Part shown: positions 55,627 to 63,987 of the stretch, piece by piece
How positions within the stretch are numbered: position 1 is the stretch's first letter
Layout of the letters: every line of letters begins with the position of its first letter
DNA from: JANMAT01 sp031359995
Lineage (GTDB): Bacteria > Actinomycetota > Acidimicrobiia > Acidimicrobiales > Ilumatobacteraceae
Direction of reading: 5' to 3'
Length of the DNA stretch: 64,000 nucleotides
NCBI GenBank assembly: GCA_031359995.1
Contig: JANMAT010000225.1
Location: 8,589 to 72,588 of the forward strand
Notes under the pieces: model-generated
Told to the model about the DNA's origin: nothing
The model's input: the letters and a program-made list of their open reading frames with translations, nothing else
Database searches by the model: none
Program-made: the position numbers and the translations under genes

Positions 55627-57146
55627 TCGCCTCGCTGTTCGCCGCCACCGCCCCGTTCGCCGGGCCGAGCGTCGACTGGTACCACCTGTCGCCGCTGCTC
55701 ATCCTGCTCGGCGGTGGTCTCGTGCTCCTCGTGGGTGCCGCCCTCACCGGCGAGCGATGGCCGAAGGGTGGCGTGGCCTTCCTGTCGGTCACCACCTCGT
55801 CGGCCGCCGCCGTGCTGGCGGTGTTCCTGTGGCACGACGTGACCGATCACGGCACGAAGTCGCTCATGGGACGGGCCATCTCGCTCGACCACTTCTCGCT
55901 GTTCCTGATCATCGTCATCTGCGTGGCGTCGTTGCTCACCTCGCTGTTCCTCGACCAGTACCTGCGCCGTGAGGGCTTGGACGGCCCGGAGGTGCACGCA
56001 CTGGTGCTCATGTCGGCCGTGGGCGGTGTGGTCATGGCCATGTCGAACGACATGATCGTGCTGTTCCTCGGCCTCGAGACGCTGTCGCTGGCCCTGTACG
56101 TGCTGGCCGCCAGCCACCTGCGCCGGCTGAACTCGCAGGAAGCGGCCATCAAGTACTTCGTGCTCGGCGGCTTCTCCTCCGCGTTCTTCCTCTACGGCAT
56201 CGCCCTCGTCTACGGCGCCACCGGCTCCACGAACTTCACCGACATCCGCACCTTCCTCGACGCCAACGTGCTCACGCAGAAGCAGGGCAGCGGCATGCTG
56301 CTCGCCGGCTTCGCGCTGCTGCTCGTGGGCCTGGCCTTCAAGGTGGCGGCGGCGCCGTTCCACTCGTGGGTGCCCGACGTGTACGAGGGCTCGCCCTCGC
56401 CGGTCAGCGGCTTCATGGCCTCGGCGGCCAAGGCCGCCGGTTTCGCCGCCCTGCTGCGGGTGTTCGTGCTGACCTTCGCCAACCGCGTCGACGACTGGCG
56501 CCCGGTGCTCTACGTGCTGGCCATCGTCACGCTCGTGGTCGGCTCGGTCGTCGCCGTCGTGCAGACCAACGTGAAGCGCATGCTGGCGTACTCGTCGATC
56601 AGCCACGCCGGCTACATCCTGGTGGGGGTGGAGGCGGCCTCCGACCGTGGCACTGCCGGCGCGCTCTTCTACCTGCTGGCCTACGCCGTCATGGTGCTCG
56701 GCACCTTCGGTGTGATCACGGTGCTGGGCAAGCTGGGCGACGACGAGCACGACCTGTCCACCTACAAGGGCCTGTCGAAGCGCCGACCGGTGTTGGCGCT
56801 GGTGTTCACGCTGTTCCTGCTGGCCCAGGCGGGCGTGCCGTTCACGTCGGGCTTCTGGGCCAAGGCCGGGGTCATCTCGGCCGCGGCGGCCCGCGGTGAC
56901 GGCTACGGGTACTCGGTGGCCGTGGTGGCCATGCTGTGCGCCGCCATCGCCGCCTTCCTGTACCTGCGCATCGTGAAGACGATGTTCTTCGACGATCCCG
57001 ATGGCGAGGTCGTGGCCGCGCCCCGCATCCCGCTGTCGGCCGGTCTGGCCCTGACGCTGGCGTCGGCGTTCACGTTGGCCGTGGGGGTGGCCCCCGGCTT
57101 CGTCATCGACCTCGCCCGCCACGCCGTACCTACCCTCGCCCGCTAG
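55623..57146 (+). CDS. nuoN: NADH-quinone oxidoreductase subunit N
   Basis: 507 residues, the proximal antiporter-like pump and last nuo gene: LFLGLETLSLALYVLAA, KVAAAPFHSWVPDVYEGSP and KRMLAYSSISHAGYILVGVE. With it the operon holds all 14 subunits in the standard order. It overlaps the convergent PuuD-like gene by 4 bp at the stop. Confidence 0.95.
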
Positions 57147-57847
57147 CGATTCGCGCGGCGGACGAGCTCGTCGAACAGGGCCTGCTGCTGGGCGTCGCCG
57201 TCGGCGGTGTCCTCGGGGTGCCACTGCACGCCGACGACCCAGTCGCGCCCGGGCAGCTCGACGCCTTCGATGGTGCCGTCGTCGGCGTGGGCGGTGACCA
57301 CCAGCCCGGCGCCGACGCCGTCGAGGGCCTGGTGGTGCACCGAGTGGCCGACGGGCCGGTCGGTGTTCATCGCCAGCGCGGCGCGGCAGCCGGCGACGAG
57401 CTGCACGGCATGCAGCTCGAAGCGGTGCTTCACCTCGACCTCGTCGTCGGTGATGTGCTGGTGCAGGGTGCCACCCAGCGCCACGTTCAGCACCTGCATG
57501 CCCCGGCAGATGGCCAGCAGCGGCAGGTCGGCGGCGATGGCGGCACGGGCCAGCGCCATCTCGAACTCGTCGTGCTCGGTGCGCACGCCGTAGAGGGCGG
57601 GGTGGCGCTCGGCGGCGCCGTAGCAGGCGGGGTCCACGTCGGGTCCGCCGGGCAGCACCAGGCCGTGCAGGCCGGCCAGCACCTCGCGCAGGTGGGGGAT
57701 CGACGCTGCTACGGGCGGCAGCACCACCGGTAGGCCGCCGGCGCGCACGATGGCGTCGCAGTAGGTGCGCCCGGTGGCGTAGGTGGGCACGCGCCACCCT
57801 TCCGCCGTGTCGCTGAAGCGGGCCGAGATCGCGATGAGCGGGCGCAC
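57143..57847 (-). CDS. PuuD-like gamma-glutamyl-GABA hydrolase (class I glutamine amidotransferase)
   Basis: 234 residues. Catalytic residues are visible: nucleophile cysteine in LAICRGMQVLNVALGG and the His/Glu pair in GVQWHPEDT; LVLPGGPDVDPACYG and TEHDEFE are typical of the peptidase C26/PuuD group, which frees GABA from gamma-glutamyl-GABA in putrescine breakdown. GTG 57847 is set by a -10 (TAGCCT in the coding direction, 57860-57855) 7 nt upstream. A perfect palindrome lies at its -35. Confidence 0.85.
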   Translation of the reverse strand: MRPLIAISARFSDTAEGWRVPTYATGRTYCDAIVRAGGLPVVLPPVAASIPHLREVLAGLHGLVLPGGPDVDPACYGAAERHPALYGVRTEHDEFEMALARAAIAADLPLLAICRGMQVLNVALGGTLHQHITDDEVEVKHRFELHAVQLVAGCRAALAMNTDRPVGHSVHHQALDGVGAGLVVTAHADDGTIEGVELPGRDWVVGVQWHPEDTADGDAQQQALFDELVRRANR

Positions 57848-57867
57848 GCCGGTCAGGCTACTGCCAG

Positions 57868-57885
57868 CGGTCTGGAACCAGACCG
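57868..57885. promoter_or_regulatory. 18-bp perfect palindrome, candidate GntR operator
   Basis: CGGTCTGGAACCAGACCG covers the -35 position of the PuuD-like promoter and lies 47 bp before the -10 of the divergent gene. The GGTCTG core recurs at 60180-60190 and 63990-64000, near genes that a GntR regulator at 63120 may control. Confidence 0.55.
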
Positions 57886-57931
57886 TTTCATCCGCCGGGC
57901 CGGGTCGGTCGGGCCGACGAATGCGGACGGG

Positions 57932-57937
57932 TACGCT
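57932..57937 (+). promoter_or_regulatory. -10 element (TACGCT) of the CMD gene pair
   Basis: TACGCT ends 6 nt before ATG 57944, a leaderless arrangement. Confidence 0.45.
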
Positions 57938-57943
57938 CCCGGC

Positions 57944-58408
57944 ATGGCGCCTGCACTCGACACCTCGGCAGTGATCGACCGGGTGCTGGGCGGCGCGCCC
58001 GACGTGGCCGCCGAGCTGCACGCCGCCCACGACGCGGCCTGGGCCTCGTGCGAGCCGGCCCTGCTCGAGCTGACGCGGTTGCGCATCGCCATGCTGCTCG
58101 GCAACGACGCCGAGCTCGCCGTGCGCACGTCGGGGGGCGGGGTCGACGAGGCGACGATCGCCGAGCTGAGCCTGTGGCCCACCTCACCGCGGTTCACCGA
58201 GCGCGACCGGGCCTGCCTCACGCTGGTGGAGCAGTGGCTGATCGACGTGGCCGACGTGAGCGACGAGCAGTGCGCCGCGGTGGCCGAACACCTCGGTGCC
58301 GACGGCCTCGCCAGCTACGCCAGCGCCATCCTCGTGCTCGAGCAGCGCCAGCGCCTGCGCCTGGCGTGGGCGCAGCTGTTCGGCTCCGACCTGGAGGTCA
58401 CTGCATGA
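57944..58408 (+). CDS. Carboxymuconolactone decarboxylase (CMD/AhpD)-like protein without redox cysteines
   Basis: 154 residues with the CMD helical pattern: ALLELTRLRIAMLLGNDAEL, then LWPTSPRFTERDRACLTLVE and a closing helix ASYASAILVLEQRQRLRLAW. At the position where AhpD-like members have CxxC it reads GNDAEL, so it cannot act as a thiol peroxidase. Its last bases overlap the next gene (ATGA), another CMD protein, suggesting a two-subunit complex. Confidence 0.75.
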   Translation: MAPALDTSAVIDRVLGGAPDVAAELHAAHDAAWASCEPALLELTRLRIAMLLGNDAELAVRTSGGGVDEATIAELSLWPTSPRFTERDRACLTLVEQWLIDVADVSDEQCAAVAEHLGADGLASYASAILVLEQRQRLRLAWAQLFGSDLEVTA

Positions 58409-58902
58409 TCCGCAACCGTCGCATCCCGTCGGGCGTCGCCGCCGCCCCGCCACTGCGGGCCTCGCTCGGCCGGTTCGCGGCGGCCGTCGTCCGCATGGAC
58501 GACGTCGACCCGCTCACCACCGAGCTGGTGCGCCTGAGGTGCGCCAACCACCACGACTGCGGCATTTGAAGGTCGGTGCGCCTGGCGGTCGCCGGGCAAC
58601 GGGTGGTGGACGAAACGCTGGCGGCCAAGGTCGACGGCTATCGCACGAACGACCTGCCCGCCGCCCACAAGGCGGCGCTGGCCCTGGCCGACGCGCTCAT
58701 GACCCAGCCGGCCCAGATCGGCCCCGAGCTGGTGGCCGAGCTGAAGCGTCACTTCACCGATCAGCAGTTGGTCGAGATCACGGTGGACATCATGAAGTGG
58801 AACGGCCAGAAGGTGCCGGTGGCGCTGGGCACCGATGGCGCGCTGAACGACGACGAGCTGACCGATCTCGTCTTCGACGAGCAGGGCAACTGGGTGCGCT
58901 GA
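58405..58902 (+). CDS. Probable selenocysteine-containing CMD/AhpD-like protein (in-frame TGA at 58567)
   Basis: One frame runs from ATG 58405 to the stop at 58902 with a single internal TGA (58567-58569). Read through, it gives a 165-residue CMD-family protein: ELVRLRCANHHDCGI-U-RSVRL, then DGYRTNDLPAAHKAALALAD and a normal C-terminal helix (LVEITVDIMKWNGQ). In relatives this site is the CxxC redox pair, so the TGA replaces the second cysteine (Cys52, Sec55). Family pattern continues without break on both sides. The codons ATT and AGG around the TGA are unusual for this genome, and a hairpin follows directly. A plain nonsense mutation is the alternative. Confidence 0.75.
58567..58597 (+). 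promoter_or_regulatory. SECIS-like hairpin downstream of the in-frame TGA
   Basis: Counting the T of TGA as 1, bases 14-20 (GCCTGGC) pair with 25-31 (GCCGGGC), including one T-G wobble, and close a GGTC loop at 21-24. In E. coli fdhF the SelB-binding loop is GGUC at 22-25, with a bulged U near 17; here T17 is the wobble position. Geometry and loop both fit a bacterial SECIS. Confidence 0.6.
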
Positions 58903-58911
58903 CCGTCGGGC

Positions 58912-60135
58912 TCAGGGCCGCAGGCCCTCGGTGACCTCGTAGCCGGTTTCGTGGGCGGCGGCGACCACGGCCTCGGCGTGCAGGCGGTCGCGCACCTCGA
59001 GCACGACCTGGACGCCGGTCTCGCGCACGTGCAGGTCGACGCCCTCGCGCACGTGCTCGACCTCGATCAGGTTGGCGCCCCGCTCGGCGAACAGGGTGAG
59101 CAGGCGGGCCAGCCCACCCGGCCGGTCGGGGATGTGGGCGAACAAGATCAGGCGACGCCCGGCCCGCGTCTCGTGGCGACGCAGCAGGTTCGGCAGCACG
59201 CCGAGGTCGACGTTGCCGCCCGACAGCACGATGCACGTGGTGCCGGTGCGGGCCGGCGCCACCTTGCCGGTGAGCAGCGCGGCCACGCCCACGGCGCCGG
59301 CGCCCTCGACCACCAGGCGGGCCCGGTCGAGCAGCACCATCATGGCGTCGGCCACGTCGTCCTCTTCGACCACCACGAGGTCGTCGAGCCAGTGCTCCAC
59401 CAGCGGCCGGGTGATCACGCCGGGACGCTTCACGGCGATGCCGTCGGCCAGCGTGGTGACGGGGCCCTCGTGCACCGGTTGGTTGGCGTACGGCGCGCAC
59501 GCCGCCACCTGCACGCCGATCACGCGGATGCTCGGGTCGTGCTGCTTGACCGCGATGGCCACGCCGCTGGCCAGCCCGCCGCCGCCGAGCGGCACGATGA
59601 CCCGGCGCAGCTGACCGATGTCCTCCACGAGCTCGACGCCCAGGGTGGCCTGCCCGGCGATGATGGCGAGGTCGTCGAACGGCGAGCAGAAGTGCATGCC
59701 CGTGGCCGCGGCGAGCTGCTGGGCCGACTGCACGGCGGCGTCCACCGAGTCGCCACCGATGGTGACCTTGGCGCCGTAGCCCCTGGTCGCCTCGGTCTTC
59801 GAGATCGAGGCGCCGTTGGGCACGAAGATCTCGCACGGCACACCGTGCACCTGGGCGGCGAAGGCCAGCGCCTGGGCGTGGTTGCCGGCGCTGCCGGCGG
59901 TGACCCCGGCGCGGGCGCTGTCGCCCAGCTCGCCCAGCTTGGCCAGCGCGCCGCGCACCTTGAAGCTGCCGGTGCGCTGCAGGTTCTCGGCCTTGAGCAC
60001 GATGGAGGCGTGCACGCGGGCCGACAGCGCGGCCGACTCGATGACCGGCGTGTGGGTCACGTGGGCGGCGCCGGCCACGCGGGCCGCCGCGATGCGCTCG
60101 GGCGAGATCTCGGGGAGTTCCACTGCGCTCATCAT
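58912..60135 (-). CDS. ilvA: Threonine ammonia-lyase with C-terminal ACT domain
   Basis: 407 residues; PLP enzyme making 2-oxobutyrate from threonine for isoleucine synthesis or catabolism. The PLP lysine is in RTGSFKVRGALAKL, the phosphate loop is PLGGGGLASG and the serine/threonine-side motif is AGSAGNHAQALAFAA. A single ACT-like domain (HIPDRPGGLARLLTLFAERG) closes the protein, as in the shorter actinobacterial/catabolic type. A GGAGG-like site precedes ATG 60135. Convergent with the selenoprotein gene. Confidence 0.92.
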   Translation of the reverse strand: MMSAVELPEISPERIAAARVAGAAHVTHTPVIESAALSARVHASIVLKAENLQRTGSFKVRGALAKLGELGDSARAGVTAGSAGNHAQALAFAAQVHGVPCEIFVPNGASISKTEATRGYGAKVTIGGDSVDAAVQSAQQLAAATGMHFCSPFDDLAIIAGQATLGVELVEDIGQLRRVIVPLGGGGLASGVAIAVKQHDPSIRVIGVQVAACAPYANQPVHEGPVTTLADGIAVKRPGVITRPLVEHWLDDLVVVEEDDVADAMMVLLDRARLVVEGAGAVGVAALLTGKVAPARTGTTCIVLSGGNVDLGVLPNLLRRHETRAGRRLILFAHIPDRPGGLARLLTLFAERGANLIEVEHVREGVDLHVRETGVQVVLEVRDRLHAEAVVAAAHETGYEVTEGLRP

Positions 60136-60179
60136 GTCGCCTCCGGCTGGCCCGGCGCGCCGGGATCGTTAGAGTACGA

Positions 60180-60190
60180 GATCAGACCAT
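60180..60190 (-). promoter_or_regulatory. GGTCTG motif in the ilvA/SDR divergent region
   Basis: The reverse strand reads ATGGTCTGATC, sharing its core with the palindrome at 57868 and with AATGGTCTGGTC at the window end. It directly precedes a -35-like TTGCGG (60191-60196) of the SDR gene, a position suited to a repressor. Confidence 0.4.
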
Positions 60191-60230
60191 TTGCGGTCGC
60201 CGCGCTCGCGACCGTACGAGGAGGGCAGCG

Positions 60231-61001
60231 ATGGGCCGGTTGGATGGGAAGGTCGCGATGATCACCGGGTCGGCCTCCGGGCTCGGCCTCGTGGCCGCCC
60301 AGCTGTTCGCCGGCGAGGGTGCCCGCGTGCTCATCGCCGACGTGGTCGACGGCGACGAAGCGGTCGACAGCATCCTCGACGCCGGCGGCGAGGCCGCCTA
60401 CGCCCGCTGCGACGTGAGCGACGACGCCAGCGTGGCCGCCGCCGTCGAGTTCGCGGTGGAGACCTTCGGCGGCCTGCACGTGCTCTACAACAACGCCGGC
60501 ATCTCGCCCGGCGACGACGACAACCCGACCAACACCTCCGACGACACGTGGCAGCGCACGCTCGACGTGAACGTCACCGGCGTGGCCCGCTGCATGCGGC
60601 ACGGCATACCGGCCATGCTCGCATCTGGCGGCGGCTCCATCGTGAACGTGGCCAGCTTCGTGGCCCACATGGGCGCGGCGACTCCGCAGATCGCCTACAC
60701 CGCGTCGAAGGGTGCCGTGCTGGCCATGACCCGCGAGACGGCGGCCATCTACGCCCGCCAGGGCCTGCGCTGCAACGCCCTGTGCCCCGGGCCAGTGCTC
60801 ACGCCGCTGCTCGCCAAGTTCCTGTCCGACGACGCCAAGCGGGCCCGCCGCCTGGTGCACATCCCCATGGGGCGCTTCGGCGAGCCCATCGAGATCGCCC
60901 GCGGCGCGCTGTTCCTCGCCAGCGACGACAGCTCGTGGATGACGGGGCAGTCGCTCATCATCGACGGCGGCATCACCGCCGCCTACACCACACCGGAGTA
61001 G
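60231..61001 (+). CDS. Short-chain dehydrogenase/reductase
   Basis: 256 residues of the classical SDR family: cofactor motif TGSASGLG, NNAG at LYNNAGI, catalytic serine region VNVASFVAHMGAATPQ and YTASK, with MTGQSLIIDGG at the end. Acidic IADV after beta-2 suggests NAD preference. Substrate unknown. GAGGAGGG precedes the ATG. First gene of a same-strand run with a glutamine-synthetase-like enzyme (13-bp gap). Confidence 0.88.
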   Translation: MGRLDGKVAMITGSASGLGLVAAQLFAGEGARVLIADVVDGDEAVDSILDAGGEAAYARCDVSDDASVAAAVEFAVETFGGLHVLYNNAGISPGDDDNPTNTSDDTWQRTLDVNVTGVARCMRHGIPAMLASGGGSIVNVASFVAHMGAATPQIAYTASKGAVLAMTRETAAIYARQGLRCNALCPGPVLTPLLAKFLSDDAKRARRLVHIPMGRFGEPIEIARGALFLASDDSSWMTGQSLIIDGGITAAYTTPE

Positions 61002-61014
61002 AGGGGACCTCCAC

Positions 61015-62388
61015 ATGGCCACGAATCGCACGGTCGCACCGACCCAGCTGGAACACGACATCCGCAACGGCGGCATCGACACGGTGATCGTGGCCTTCCC
61101 CGATCACCAGGGGCGCCTCGTCGGCAAGCGCACCGACGGGCACTTCTACCTGGACGAGGTCGCGCACCACGGCACCGAGAACTGCGACTACCTGATCGCC
61201 TGCGACATCGACAACGAGCCGCTGCCCGGGTTCCGCTTCGCCAGCTACGACAAGGGCTACGGCGACATGCGCGGCGTCGTCGACGGCTCCACCATCCGGT
61301 ACCTGCCGTGGCTGCGGCACACCGCCCTGGTGCTGTGCGACCTGGTGAACGTCGACACCGGTGCGCCCATCGCCGTGTCGCCCCGGCAGATCCTGCGCGA
61401 CCAGGTGGCCAAGGCCGAGGCGGCCGGGTTCGTGCCCTTCATCGGCAGCGAGATCGAGTTCTACCTCTTCAAGGACGACTTCGACAGCCTGCGGTCCCGC
61501 AACTACCAGGGCATCAACCCCAACGGCCTGTACTACGAGGACTACCACATCCTGCAGACCACGAAGGAGGAGGACATCGTCGGCGCCATCCGACGCAACC
61601 TCGCCGGCGCCGGTCTGCCCGTCGAGTTCTCCAAGGGCGAGGCCGGCCGCGGCCAGCACGAGCTGAACCTCACGTACATGCGGGCGGTCGAGATGGCCGA
61701 CGCCAACGTGATCTTCAAGAACGCAGTGAAGGAGATCGCCGCCCAGCACGGCAAGTCGGCCACGTTCATGGCCAAGTACGGCTTCGACGAGACGGGTTCG
61801 TCGGGCCACATCCACTCGTCGCTGTGGGACCCCACCGGCTCCGCCTCGCTCATGGCCGGCGACGGCGCCCACCACATGAGCGACACGTTCCGCTGGTACC
61901 TGGGCGGCCTCATCGCCACCGCGCGCGACTTCGCCCTGCTGTTCGCCCCCACCATCAACAGCTACCGCCGCTTCCAGCCCGGCTCGTGGGCGCCCACCGC
62001 CGTCGCCTGGGGTGCCGACAACCGCACCCTCGGGTTCCGCATCGTCGGCCACGGCAGGAGCATGCGGGTCGAGAGCCGCATCCCCGGCTCCGACATGAAC
62101 AGCCACCACTCCTTCGCTGCCACGCTGGCCGGTGGGCTGTACGGCATCGCCAACCAGATCGAGCCGCCGGCCCCGTACGACGGGAACGGGTACACCGCCG
62201 CCGATCTGCCCCGCATCCCCCACACGATGGCCGACGCCATCGAGCGGTGGCGGAGCTCGACCATCGCCAAGGAGTGCTTCGGCGACGACGTGCACCACCA
62301 CGTGCTCAACTTCGCCGAACAGGAGTGGCTGGCCTTCCAGCGCACCGTCACCGACTGGGAGCTGCGCCGCTACTTCGAACGCATCTGA
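61015..62388 (+). CDS. Glutamine synthetase-family gamma-glutamyl ligase (PuuA/GlnA-like)
   Basis: 457 residues with the GS fold: N-terminal beta-grasp (VIVAFPDHQGRLVGKRTDG), metal-binding SEIEFYLF and GRGQHELNL, the GHIHSSLW loop and NSYRRFQPGSWAPTAVAWG (ATP/glutamate arginine region). It departs from housekeeping GlnA by lacking the NPxxGTP-type and adenylylation-loop context, so it more likely joins glutamate to an amine, such as gamma-glutamylputrescine synthetase. With the PuuD-like hydrolase nearby, amine catabolism is inferred. Confidence 0.85.
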   Translation: MATNRTVAPTQLEHDIRNGGIDTVIVAFPDHQGRLVGKRTDGHFYLDEVAHHGTENCDYLIACDIDNEPLPGFRFASYDKGYGDMRGVVDGSTIRYLPWLRHTALVLCDLVNVDTGAPIAVSPRQILRDQVAKAEAAGFVPFIGSEIEFYLFKDDFDSLRSRNYQGINPNGLYYEDYHILQTTKEEDIVGAIRRNLAGAGLPVEFSKGEAGRGQHELNLTYMRAVEMADANVIFKNAVKEIAAQHGKSATFMAKYGFDETGSSGHIHSSLWDPTGSASLMAGDGAHHMSDTFRWYLGGLIATARDFALLFAPTINSYRRFQPGSWAPTAVAWGADNRTLGFRIVGHGRSMRVESRIPGSDMNSHHSFAATLAGGLYGIANQIEPPAPYDGNGYTAADLPRIPHTMADAIERWRSSTIAKECFGDDVHHHVLNFAEQEWLAFQRTVTDWELRRYFERI

Positions 62389-62425
62389 CGGTCTCTGCGA
62401 TGGTCCGAGGGCGGGCCTCGCGCCA

Positions 62426-62431
62426 TATCCT
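62426..62431 (+). promoter_or_regulatory. -10 element (TATCCT) of the amidotransferase gene
   Basis: TATCCT ends 8 nt before ATG 62440, showing a leaderless start inside the cluster and excluding the upstream TTG at 62431. Confidence 0.45.
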
Positions 62432-62439
62432 TGGACCCC

Positions 62440-63123
62440 ATGCGGGCGTACGTGACGGCCAACAACGACGACGACGACGCCGGCGCCGTCGGTGAACGGC
62501 TGCTGCGGCGCGGCTACGAGCTGGTGGTGCTGCACCGGGAGGACCACGACGCCTGGCCGGCCATCGACGACGCCGACCTGCTGCTGGCCCTCGGCTCCAA
62601 CTGGTCGGTCTACTGGGACCACGTGGCCGAGCCGGTCGACACCGAGCTCGGTCTGCTGCGCAAGGCCCACGAGCGGGGCGTGCCGGTGCTGGGCATCTGC
62701 TTCGGCAGCCAGCTCCTGGCCACCGCCCTGGGCGGGCACGTGAGCCGGGCGTCGGCGTCCGACGTGGAGATCGGCTGGTTCGACGTGGTCGCCCGCCCGG
62801 GCGCCCCGGCGGTGCTCGGCGGGCGGTGGTTCCAGTGGCACTACGACCGCTGGACCCTGCCCCTCGGTGCCGAGCTGCTGGCGTCGACCCCATCGGCCAA
62901 CCAGGCCTTCCGCACCGGGCGCACCGTAGCCACCCAGTTCCACCCCGAGGTCACGCCGTCGATCGTGGCCCGCTGGGGCGGCGAGGCGGCCGACACCGAG
63001 CTGAAGGCCGACGGCATCGACCTGCCCTCGCTGCTGGCCGAGACGGCGACGGCGGCCCCCGACGCCGCCCGACGGGCCCACGCCTTGGTCGACTGGTTCT
63101 GCGACGAGGTCGTGCCGTCGTGA
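62440..63123 (+). CDS. Class I glutamine amidotransferase-like protein (GuaA-N type)
   Basis: 227 residues: LLALGSNWSVY in place of the usual GGP loop, nucleophile cysteine in VLGICFGSQLLATALGG and catalytic His/Glu in TQFHPEVTPS. This is the free-standing GMP-synthase-like amidotransferase group; in this context it could hydrolyse a gamma-glutamyl amide made by the preceding synthetase. Its stop overlaps the next GTG (GTGA). Confidence 0.83.
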   Translation: MRAYVTANNDDDDAGAVGERLLRRGYELVVLHREDHDAWPAIDDADLLLALGSNWSVYWDHVAEPVDTELGLLRKAHERGVPVLGICFGSQLLATALGGHVSRASASDVEIGWFDVVARPGAPAVLGGRWFQWHYDRWTLPLGAELLASTPSANQAFRTGRTVATQFHPEVTPSIVARWGGEAADTELKADGIDLPSLLAETATAAPDAARRAHALVDWFCDEVVPS

Positions 63124-63908
63124 CCGCAGCTCGCCCCTCGTTGCGGGTCGTGAGTGCCGACGGCGCGTCGCCGGCTGCGTCCGGCCTCGCCGAGATCACC
63201 GCCAGTGCGGCGTTCCGTCCGGTGAAGGCGGGCAACACGTTCGAGCAGACCGTCGAGCGGCTGATGCAGGCCATCAAGCTCGGGGCGGTGGCATCGGGCG
63301 ACCGTCTGCCGGCCGAGCGCGAGCTGGCCAAGCGCCTGAACGTGAGCCGGGTGACCCTGCGGGAGGCCATCCGCGCTCTGCAGGACGCCGGCTTCGTGGA
63401 GTCGCGTCGGGGCCGGGCCGGCGGCACGTTCGTGCGCTACGACGCCAACCGCCGCCGGGGCAACGGTGACGCCCGCCGCATGGCCCGCAAGATGGGGGCC
63501 GAGCTGTTCGACGCCCTCGACTTCCGCATGGTGGTCGAACCCGGCGCCGCCGAGCTGGCGGCGGCGCGCACGCTCGACGCCTCGCAGCGCGAGGAGCTCA
63601 CCGCCCGCCTCGAGGCCGTGCGCACCGCCTCTGACGACGCCCACCGCGTGGCCGACTCGCGGCTGCACCTGGCCATCGCCGAGCTGTCGGGTTCACCGTC
63701 GGTCGCCGCGGCCTGCACCGAGGTGCAGACCCGCCTCGACGACCTGCTGGCCGCCATCCCCGTGCTGGTGCGCAACATCGAGCACTCGCACACGCAGCAC
63801 GCCGAAGTGGTGCGGGCGATCCTCGCCGGCAACCGGGCCATGGCGCGTGCGGCCATGGCCGAGCACGTCGAGGCGACCTCGGCGCTGCTGCGCGGCTTCC
63901 TGGCCTGA
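63120..63908 (+). CDS. FadR-subfamily GntR transcriptional regulator
   Basis: 262 residues. The N-terminal winged helix-turn-helix (GDRLPAERELAKRLNVSR, then VTLREAIRALQDAGFVESRR) follows a 45-residue extension; the all-helical FCD ligand domain has RMVVEPGAAELAA and metal-type histidines in SRLHLAIAELSG and EHVEATSALL. It likely represses the surrounding amine-catabolic genes until an acid ligand binds. The start is GTG 63120, coupled to the amidotransferase. Confidence 0.9.
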   Translation: MTAARPSLRVVSADGASPAASGLAEITASAAFRPVKAGNTFEQTVERLMQAIKLGAVASGDRLPAERELAKRLNVSRVTLREAIRALQDAGFVESRRGRAGGTFVRYDANRRRGNGDARRMARKMGAELFDALDFRMVVEPGAAELAAARTLDASQREELTARLEAVRTASDDAHRVADSRLHLAIAELSGSPSVAAACTEVQTRLDDLLAAIPVLVRNIEHSHTQHAEVVRAILAGNRAMARAAMAEHVEATSALLRGFLA

Positions 63909-63987
63909 CGCTGACGCTGCGTTGCCGCCGCGTCACGCTGCGGTGAACAACGTGCGGTTGGTCAGAGGTCACCCGTACGCCGTGCCA

